From an uncultured Negativicutes bacterium (GTDB lineage: Bacteria > Bacillota > Negativicutes > Veillonellales > Megasphaeraceae): DNA of 38,806 nt. The stretch covers positions 1-38,806 of the forward strand of contig CAADUJ010000018.1 of the NCBI GenBank assembly GCA_900752195.1, read 5' to 3'. Positions 33,102 to 38,806 of this stretch are shown here, in pieces; position 1 is the stretch's first letter, and each line of letters opens with the position of its first letter. The translations under genes were made by a program, and so were the position numbers. Below the pieces are notes generated by a model, which saw only the letters and a program-made list of their open reading frames with translations, was not told the DNA's origin and did no database searches.

Positions 33102-34352
33102 GTGCGAACGAAAAATATGATTAAATTCTTTGGCGCCGTCGTGGTCATCATCGCTGCATTTGTGACGCTCATTTACCCCTTGGCAAGCTCTATCAAACAG
33201 GGCCTTGACCTGCAAGGGGGAACGCATATCGTCCTGGAAGCAGAAGATACACCGGACGCACCTGTTACGGAAGACTCTTTGAGCCGGGCTGTAACGATTG
33301 TAGAACGCCGTATCAATGAAATGGGCCTGACAGAGCCTATTGTTCAAAAAGAAGGAGCACGGCGTATCATCGTAGAATTACCGGGTGAAAAAAATCCGGA
33401 AAAAGCCATCGAAACCATTGGTAAGACGGCTGTCATGGAATTCAAGGATGAATCGGGTACGACCCGCATGACCGGCAAGGATTTGAAGACGGCGAAGGAA
33501 CAGATCGACCAAGGTCATAAAAACGTCGTCGCCATCGAATTCACTGACGAAGGGGCAAAGAAATTTGCAGACCTTACGGCTGCCAATGTAGGCCATAAGA
33601 TTTCCATCCTCCTCGATGGTGACGTGCTGACGGCGCCTGTCGTCAATGAACCGATTACAGGCGGCAAAGCTGTCATTACAGGCAGTAATACGTTGGAAGA
33701 AGCAAAGAATCTGGCTATTTTACTCCGTTCTGGCGCACTTCCTGTCAAATTGAAAGTCATGGAAGTCCGTACGATCGGGCCCAGCCTGGGGCAGGACTCC
33801 AAGGAAAAATCAGAAAAGGCCTTTGCCATCGGCATTATCCTCATCATGATTTTCTTGATTGTCATCTATCGTATGTCTGGTGTCGTCGCCAACATTGCGT
33901 TACTCGTGTACGTACTGCTCCTTCTGGGCATTTTGCGTTATCTCGACGCTACGCTGACACTCCCAGGCATAGCTGGCGTGATCTTGTCCATGGGATTTGC
34001 CGTAGATGCCAATATCCTTATCTTTGAACGATTCAAGGAAGAAGTCCTCATCGGCAAGAGTCTTAGAACCTCTATGGAAGCCGGTTTTAAGCGGGCGTTT
34101 AACACAATCCTTGATGCGAACGTATCTGTCATGATTGCGGCCATCGTCCTCATCGTCATGGGCAGCGGTACCGTAAAAGGCTTTGCCGTCAACCTGGCTT
34201 TAGGGATAATCGTGAGTATGTTCACGGCCATCATCGTCAGTCGCTCTCTCTTGACATGGTTCATCAACACCGGCCTCATTACGAACCCGTGGTTTTACGG
34301 ACTCAACAGAAAGCCGCCTGAACACATGTTGAAAAAGGGGGGACAGAAATGA
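33102..34352 (+). CDS. secD: protein translocase subunit SecD
   Basis: SecD uses the proton motive force to assist late steps of Sec export. The N-terminal transmembrane helix (residues 10-28) precedes the GLDLQGGTHIVLE motif. The periplasmic domain has VERRINEMGLTEP. The C-terminal domain carries five hydrophobic segments and GFAVDANILIFERFKEE. GTG 33102 is preferred to GTG 33093 because AAGGAG covers the earlier one. The protein is 416 aa. It overlaps secF by four bases. Confidence 0.95.
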   Translation: MRTKNMIKFFGAVVVIIAAFVTLIYPLASSIKQGLDLQGGTHIVLEAEDTPDAPVTEDSLSRAVTIVERRINEMGLTEPIVQKEGARRIIVELPGEKNPEKAIETIGKTAVMEFKDESGTTRMTGKDLKTAKEQIDQGHKNVVAIEFTDEGAKKFADLTAANVGHKISILLDGDVLTAPVVNEPITGGKAVITGSNTLEEAKNLAILLRSGALPVKLKVMEVRTIGPSLGQDSKEKSEKAFAIGIILIMIFLIVIYRMSGVVANIALLVYVLLLLGILRYLDATLTLPGIAGVILSMGFAVDANILIFERFKEEVLIGKSLRTSMEAGFKRAFNTILDANVSVMIAAIVLIVMGSGTVKGFAVNLALGIIVSMFTAIIVSRSLLTWFINTGLITNPWFYGLNRKPPEHMLKKGGQK

Positions 34353-35293
34353 AATTCAGTATAGTAGCACATAAAAAATGGTGGTTCACTTTATCGTCTG
34401 TCCTCGTCATTTTCAGCGTCATCTCCATCTTTGTCAATGGCTTTAACTTCGGTATCGATTATACGGGCGGTACGATCCTCGATATGGAATTCAACCGTCC
34501 TGTTACCGTTGCAGAAGTGCGGCAGGTAGTAGATGCATCAGACCTGGGCATTGAAAACAGCGTTATCCAGCTTTCAGGCGTTACCGATCAGGATTCGTCG
34601 CAAGACGTCATGATCCGCATGCGCAACCTTTCATCCGATGAAAGCAAGGCCGTAGCCGATGCGCTGACAACAAAACTGGGCGGCGGGGAAGTGAAGCGGA
34701 CTGAATCGGTAGGCGCTGTCATCGGTTCTGAAGTGACGAAGAATGCCATCATGAACCTGGCTGTTGCGTTCATTGCCTTAGCAGCCTATATTACGTTCCG
34801 CTTTGAATATAAGATTGCCATTTCGGCACTTGTATCCATCCTCCATGATTTGATCATGGTACTGGGCGTATTTTCTTTCTTCCATTTGGAAATTGATGCG
34901 ACATTTCTGGCAGCCATCCTGACTGTCGTCGGTTATTCCATGAACGAAGCCGTCGTCATCTTTGACCGTGTCCGCGAAAACACGCGCACCCATCGGCGGA
35001 CCGATACGTATGAAAAGCTCGCATCCGATAGTATTGCCCAGAGCATCCATCGTAGTATCTATACGTTGACAACCGTTCTCTTTGCCTGCGGCGCCCTTCA
35101 TTTCTTTGGCGGCGAATCGACGAAGAATTTCTCTCTCGTCATGCTTATCGGCTTTATTTCCGGGGCCTATAGCTCTATCTGCGTCGATACATCCCTGTGG
35201 GTTGTCTGGAAAAACCACAGCAAGAACAATCGTCGTGGTCCGAAAGCCATTGAAGAAGATGGAATGGGCGAATCTGCACCGACAGAAGCCTGA
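34349..35293 (+). CDS. secF: protein translocase subunit SecF
   Basis: The membrane partner of SecD, 314 aa. The first transmembrane helix (residues 10-30) leads to NFGIDYTGGTILDMEF. Five further hydrophobic stretches follow, with GYSMNEAVVIFDRVREN and the C-terminal SGAYSSICVDTSLWVVWK. It ends the ruvC-to-secF gene string, followed by a strong terminator. Confidence 0.95.
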   Translation: MKFSIVAHKKWWFTLSSVLVIFSVISIFVNGFNFGIDYTGGTILDMEFNRPVTVAEVRQVVDASDLGIENSVIQLSGVTDQDSSQDVMIRMRNLSSDESKAVADALTTKLGGGEVKRTESVGAVIGSEVTKNAIMNLAVAFIALAAYITFRFEYKIAISALVSILHDLIMVLGVFSFFHLEIDATFLAAILTVVGYSMNEAVVIFDRVRENTRTHRRTDTYEKLASDSIAQSIHRSIYTLTTVLFACGALHFFGGESTKNFSLVMLIGFISGAYSSICVDTSLWVVWKNHSKNNRRGPKAIEEDGMGESAPTEA

Positions 35294-35341
35294 TCCTGAA
35301 AAACAGTTGATCGATTATAGAGTCGTATAGAGAAGGCACGA

Positions 35342-35376
35342 AAGGGCCCTTGCACACTGCAAGGGCCCTTGTTTTT
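35342..35376 (+). terminator. intrinsic terminator after secF
   Basis: A perfect 13-bp stem (35342-35354 with 35358-35370) with a CAC loop and a T run at 35372-35376. It is asymmetric, with only three Ts on the other strand, so it mainly serves the plus strand. Confidence 0.92.
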
Positions 35377-35409
35377 ATTCTGTTCATGTTGCTACCACGC
35401 CTATACTTG

Positions 35410-36588
35410 TTAGTTTTGTGGAGAAGATTCTTTTTTCGACGGATCGGGTACGAGAAAGGCGAAGATGCAGCCTATGATGGCTGCCACCCAGAGAATCTGG
35501 AGAGACGATTGGACGCCCCACATATCGGCACCCCAGCCGACGAGAGGTGAGAAAAGACCGCCGACAGTTGTCGTAAGACCTAAGGTGACGCCAGAAGCAA
35601 AGCCGATGTTTTTACCGAGATAGGTCTGTCCCAGGATGACGATGGCACTGTACGGAGCAAAGAGAGACAAGGCAACGGGGATGAGCAGGAGTGTTGCCAC
35701 ATAGATGTTGGTGCTGTTGACGAGGAAGAACATAGCCGGAATCATGACTAAAAAGGAAATGCGCATGACCCGTATGAAACCGAGGCGATCGGCTAAAATG
35801 CCGCCGATAAAGGTGACGACGACACCCATGGAAAAGAGAATGGAAAGGGCAATGCTACCTGTCCCGGCTGTCGTGTGGAGAACGTTGATCCAATAAATCG
35901 GGATAAACGTATTGCAGAGAGAAAAACCAATAGATCTGGCGAAGATGACAAACGTAAGCTTGCCAAATGCCGGCCAGTCGTTGGTGGCTTCTGTAGCCGC
36001 CACTTTCTGTTTTCCCTGAATAGACGCCTTGGCAATACGCACGACTTCGGGCATCTGCTTTAATAAAAAAGCGGCCGTAATGAAATTGACGACACCGTAA
36101 ATGAGAAGACCTTTGATGCCAAAAGAATAGGCACTAAAACCACAGACCACGGGACCTACGGCAAATCCGGCATTGCCACCGACAGAGAAGCTGCCCATGG
36201 CACGACCTTTTTGGGGACCGGCTATATTGTTGATCATCCGGGCCGCTTCAGGATGGAAGAGGCTGCCACCGAAGCCGCTGATCATGGACAAGATGAAGAT
36301 AATCCAGTAGTTTGTCGTAAAAGCAAGGGAACAGAGACTGAATCCACAGAGAAACACACCGAGCGGGACAATCCACGGGCGGGATACGCGGTCGGCGTAA
36401 TAGCCGATAATGGGCTGTGTCACAGACGACAAGAGTATATTGGCAAAAATGATGCCTGCAGCCTCTTGATACGATAGCTGACAAGCCGTAATGAAATAGG
36501 GGAGCAAGGCTGGAATTCCGCCTTGGGCCCAGTCACAGGCAAAGTGACCGAGCGTAAATAAATAGACATGAGGGTCTAACTTTTTCAC
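35410..36588 (-). CDS. MFS transporter, fosmidomycin-resistance (Fsr) type
   Basis: A 12-segment major facilitator of about 392 aa. The N-terminal LGHFACDWAQGGIPALLPYF resembles the Fsr family signature (GHxxxDxxQGxLPALLP), and GYYADRVSRPW is the loop 2-3 motif. Fsr proteins export fosmidomycin, an inhibitor of the MEP pathway; the natural substrate is unknown. GTG 36588 is preferred because GAAGG is seven bases away, while ATG 36594 (394 aa) has it almost adjacent. The gene stands alone between convergent secF and divergent sel1 genes. Confidence 0.85.
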   Translation of the reverse strand: MKKLDPHVYLFTLGHFACDWAQGGIPALLPYFITACQLSYQEAAGIIFANILLSSVTQPIIGYYADRVSRPWIVPLGVFLCGFSLCSLAFTTNYWIIFILSMISGFGGSLFHPEAARMINNIAGPQKGRAMGSFSVGGNAGFAVGPVVCGFSAYSFGIKGLLIYGVVNFITAAFLLKQMPEVVRIAKASIQGKQKVAATEATNDWPAFGKLTFVIFARSIGFSLCNTFIPIYWINVLHTTAGTGSIALSILFSMGVVVTFIGGILADRLGFIRVMRISFLVMIPAMFFLVNSTNIYVATLLLIPVALSLFAPYSAIVILGQTYLGKNIGFASGVTLGLTTTVGGLFSPLVGWGADMWGVQSSLQILWVAAIIGCIFAFLVPDPSKKESSPQN

Positions 36589-36674
36589 AATCATACCTTC
36601 TTTACATATGTAATAGATTCTACCTTATTGTATCACAAAGAACGGTTTTTCTTCTGTCATTTCTACAAATATGG

Positions 36675-36680
36675 TATACT
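36675..36680 (+). promoter_or_regulatory. -10 element for the Sel1-repeat gene
   Basis: TATACT preceded at 17 bases by a weak TTCTGT -35. It lies 57 bases before the start, in the divergent gap with the MFS gene. Confidence 0.45.
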
Positions 36681-36737
36681 ATTTATGTATCCAATCGTAT
36701 CGTATTTGCATGTATTGCAAGAGGAGGTAAGAAGAGT

Positions 36738-37778
36738 ATGGACGAAAATACACTACAGGATATATATGCGCTCAAACAAGCAGCTACAACGGGTAGTGCA
36801 GAAGCCATGTTTCTTTATGGGAAAGCCTTTGAACGTGGTGACGGTGTCGTAGAGGACCAGGACGAAGCCATGAAATGGTATGAAAAGGCAGCCCTCTTAG
36901 GGGAAACGAAATCCATGCAGACCCTGGGATATATCTATGAAAATGACCCGCACAAGAAAGATATAGACACATCCTTAGACTGGTATGAAAAGGCCATTGC
37001 AGCAGGGGATATGGATTCTTGTCTGCACGTGGGCATTCTCTATCTACAAGGGCAGGTCGTCGAACAGAATCTGGAAAAAGCCGTAAGCTATATCAAGATG
37101 GCAGCCGATAAAGGTCATCCTGATGCCATGTACACCATGGGCGATTTGTACGAATTTGGTGCCGGTGTAGGACAGAATTTCGGCTTTGCATTTCAGTGGT
37201 ATATAAAGGCCGTCAATGCCGGGAGTGCAGCGGCCATGTTCCGGCTCGGCGATTTAAACTACATGGGCCAGGGCCTGCCCGTCAATATCCCTCAGGCCAT
37301 CACCTGGTATGAACGGGCAGCACAAGCCGGTAATGGTGAAGCCATGTACAATTTAGGCGCCATATATCAGATGGGGAACGAAGCTGTGCCGAAAGATGCA
37401 GAAAAAGCAGTAGAATGGTATACGAAAGCGGCTGAATCAGGTGTCCGTGAAGCCATGTATAATTTGGGCGTCATGTATTATACCGGCACAGATATTGAAA
37501 AAAATATTCAAAAAGGAATTAACTGGCTGGAAAAGGGCTCCGCTGCTGCTGACGACAGGGCACTACTATTTCTAGGTCGCATCTATGCAGCCGGCGATGG
37601 CGTACCGAAGGATGCCTGCTTTGCAGTAGAACTATTTGAACATGCAGCAGAATGGGGAAACTACGAAGCGATGCTGGAACTCGTCGATCGGTATGAACGA
37701 GGTGATGGCGCCATGAAGAGCCATAAAAAAGCCATGGAATGGAAAAGAAAAGCAGAATTTATGGCACAAAAAAGATGA
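36738..37778 (+). CDS. Sel1-like repeat protein
   Basis: A 346-aa soluble protein made of about nine Sel1 (TPR-like) repeats of 36 residues, each with the pattern AMxxLGxxYxxGxGVxxDxxxAxxWYxxAAxxG. Clear copies are EAMFLYGKAFERGDGVVEDQ and EAMYNLGAIYQMGNEAVPKD. It has no signal peptide, so it is probably cytoplasmic. Sel1 repeats scaffold protein complexes; the partner is unknown. AGGAGG precedes ATG 36738. Rubrerythrin follows after 86 bases with its own promoter and no terminator between. Confidence 0.9.
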   Translation: MDENTLQDIYALKQAATTGSAEAMFLYGKAFERGDGVVEDQDEAMKWYEKAALLGETKSMQTLGYIYENDPHKKDIDTSLDWYEKAIAAGDMDSCLHVGILYLQGQVVEQNLEKAVSYIKMAADKGHPDAMYTMGDLYEFGAGVGQNFGFAFQWYIKAVNAGSAAAMFRLGDLNYMGQGLPVNIPQAITWYERAAQAGNGEAMYNLGAIYQMGNEAVPKDAEKAVEWYTKAAESGVREAMYNLGVMYYTGTDIEKNIQKGINWLEKGSAAADDRALLFLGRIYAAGDGVPKDACFAVELFEHAAEWGNYEAMLELVDRYERGDGAMKSHKKAMEWKRKAEFMAQKR

Positions 37779-37802
37779 CTTTTATTTACAATATGGTATA
37801 AT
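37775..37802 (+). promoter_or_regulatory. rubrerythrin promoter
   Basis: ATGACT (37775-37780) and TATAAT (37797-37802) are 16 bases apart; the -35 overlaps the Sel1 stop codon. A dyad GTCAG-7-CTGAC (37811-37827) lies just downstream, near the expected transcription start, and could be an operator. Confidence 0.6.
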
Positions 37803-37864
37803 ATAGGTACGTCAGGATTGAACTGACTGAAAAAAATATTCATTCTTTTTAGGAGGTATTTACC

Positions 37865-38401
37865 ATGGATTTAAAAGGTAGCAAAACTGAAAAAAATCTC
37901 CAGGCAGCTTTTGCAGGAGAATCAATGGCTCGCAATAAATATACCTATTATGCTAGTGTTGCAAAAAAAGCTGGTTATGAACAGGTAAAAGCCTTTTTTG
38001 AAGAAACAGCAAATAACGAAAAAGAACACGCTAAAATTTGGTTCAAATTGCTCCAAGGCGGCATGCCGGAAATCAATGATGCCTTGACCGACGCTGCAGC
38101 TGGTGAACATGGCGAATGGACGGATATGTATCCGACCATGGCAAAAGAAGCCCGTGAAGAAGGCTTTACGCACATCGCTGAATTGTTCGAAAAGGTTGGC
38201 GCTATTGAAAAGCACCATGAAGAACGGTACTTGGCACTTTTGGCTAACATCAAAAATGGCACGGCCTTCAAGAAATCTGACAAGAAGACTTGGATCTGTC
38301 GTAACTGCGGCTTCATCTATGAAGGCGACGAAGCTCCGAAGGTATGCCCTGTTTGCGCTCATCCTCAGGCATTCTTTGAACTCCTCAAGGAAAACTATTA
38401 A
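37865..38401 (+). CDS. rbr: rubrerythrin
   Basis: A cytoplasmic non-haem di-iron peroxidase that reduces H2O2 in anaerobes. The ferritin-like domain (residues 1-135) has EKNLQAAFAGESMARNKY, ANNEKEHAKIW and EKHHEERY, which supply the Glu and His iron ligands. The C-terminal rubredoxin domain has CRNCG and CPVCAHPQ. The 178-aa length is that of classical rubrerythrin. AGGAGG sits ten bases before ATG 37865. Confidence 0.97.
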   Translation: MDLKGSKTEKNLQAAFAGESMARNKYTYYASVAKKAGYEQVKAFFEETANNEKEHAKIWFKLLQGGMPEINDALTDAAAGEHGEWTDMYPTMAKEAREEGFTHIAELFEKVGAIEKHHEERYLALLANIKNGTAFKKSDKKTWICRNCGFIYEGDEAPKVCPVCAHPQAFFELLKENY

Positions 38402-38423
38402 TCGTCATATTGGCTGGCAAGGA

Positions 38424-38451
38424 AAAGCTGCGATTCGTCGCAGCTTTTTTT
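38424..38451 (+). terminator. rubrerythrin terminator
   Basis: A ten-base-pair stem with a TTCG-type tetraloop runs into a T7 tract, 22 bases after the rbr stop. Confidence 0.93.
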
Positions 38452-38467
38452 ATTGCCGTTACGGCAT

Positions 38468-38497
38468 AAAAAAACTCCCGCATGAACCATGCGGGAG
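38468..38497 (-). terminator. terminator of the reverse-rubrerythrin gene
   Basis: A ten-base-pair stem (38475-38484 with 38488-38497) and AAC loop, followed on the minus strand by seven Ts (38468-38474). Confidence 0.93.
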
Positions 38498-38514
38498 CAA
38501 AAGGTGTGTATATC

Positions 38515-38806
38515 TTATTTTGCGAAGTAACGAGCGAGTAAGCCATCGAATACGCGGCCATGGCGAGCTTCATCTTTTGCCATTTCATGGACCGTGTCAT
38601 GGATAGCATCAAGGTTGAGCTGTTTAGCAAGGGTTGCCAATTCTTTTTTGCCAGAGCAAGCACCCTGTTCAGCAGCAGCGCGGAGTTCGAGGTTGGTCTT
38701 TGTGTCAGGTGTTACGACTTCGCCGAGGAGTTCAGCAAATTTAGCAGCATGTTCTGCTTCTTCGAAAGCAATGCGTTTGTACGCTTCTGCTACTTCCGGA
38801 TATCCC
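38515..38806 (-). CDS. reverse rubrerythrin / NADH peroxidase-type, C-terminal part
   Basis: The gene enters from the right edge; only about 96 C-terminal residues are seen. They include GYPEVAEAYKRIAFEEAEHA, AEQGACSGKKELATLAKQ and the terminal HDTVHEMAKDEARHGR. The FEEAEHA and DEARHGR motifs are di-iron ligands. The pattern matches the ferritin-like C-terminus of reverse rubrerythrins, whose rubredoxin domain is N-terminal and so would lie outside the window. It faces rbr tail to tail. Confidence 0.88.
   Translation of the reverse strand, partial: GYPEVAEAYKRIAFEEAEHAAKFAELLGEVVTPDTKTNLELRAAAEQGACSGKKELATLAKQLNLDAIHDTVHEMAKDEARHGRVFDGLLARYFAK

Noticed and set aside
37797..37802. PerR box at the rubrerythrin promoter
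   Set aside because: The AT-rich stretch around TATAAT lacks the symmetric TTATAAT-n-ATTATAA pattern.
1..38806. CRISPR arrays, insertion sequences, phage genes or rRNA operons
   Set aside because: No regularly spaced repeats, transposase or integrase motifs, phage structural genes or rRNA segments were seen on either strand.

Overview
The window is a gene-dense bacterial chromosome segment of roughly 50% GC by eye. It looks like a Negativicutes (Veillonellales) genome, most like Megasphaera. Supporting signs are a fused IspH-ribosomal-protein-S1 gene, a radical-SAM DUF512 protein beside der, nickel-pincer (lactate racemase) maturation genes, an acyl-CoA dehydrogenase fused to an ETF-alpha domain and rubredoxin, a flavodiiron protein and two rubrerythrin-family proteins. 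Taxonomy is inferred from gene content and order only; no search was run.

Layout. 1-331: the end of a tRNA operon (partial Gly-GCC, Cys-GCA, Leu-TAA) closed by an intrinsic terminator. 361-6952: a tight plus-strand operon scpA-scpB-rluB-HI0933-family flavoprotein-cmk-plsC-ispH/S1, closed by a terminator. 6993-10267: DUF512 radical SAM-der-plsY. 10281-11860: a promoter, then rsmD-coaD-coiled-coil protein. 11969-20210: trmH-family methyltransferase-larB-larC2-rnhC-chbG/ydjC-galE-like-ACT protein-hom-thrB-nudC, closed by a terminator shared with the convergent tex gene (20319-22496, minus). 22497-22875: a non-coding region with a strong promoter and several dyads. 22876-26461: an Rrf2 regulator, the ACAD-EtfA-rubredoxin fusion (frameshifted here) and fprA. 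26560-26860: a separately promoted 53-residue protein with a Cys-Cys motif. 26909-35376: ruvCAB-DUF2905-SpoIID-like-queA-tgt-yajC-secD-secF. 35410-36588: a minus-strand fosmidomycin-resistance-type transporter. 36738-38451: a Sel1-repeat protein and rubrerythrin, facing the partial reverse-rubrerythrin gene at the right edge.

Most of the window is housekeeping: chromosome segregation, RNA modification, lipid and isoprenoid synthesis, threonine synthesis, Holliday-junction repair and protein export. The part that stands out is 22.8-26.5 kb. There a probable Fe-S sensing Rrf2 regulator lies ahead of a one-polypeptide electron relay (acyl-CoA to FAD, to ETF FAD, to rubredoxin) and a flavodiiron O2 reductase. 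I read this as a candidate acyl-CoA-fuelled oxygen-removal system. The rubrerythrin and reverse-rubrerythrin genes at 37.9-38.8 kb would handle peroxide. In this copy the fusion gene carries a one-base deletion near 23853, which is either real inactivation or a sequence error.

A second oddity is larB followed by a gene for only the C-terminal half of LarC, with no larC1 or larE in the window. Third, ispH carries a strikingly AT-rich patch with three A7-A8 runs, followed by a perfect 14-bp hairpin.
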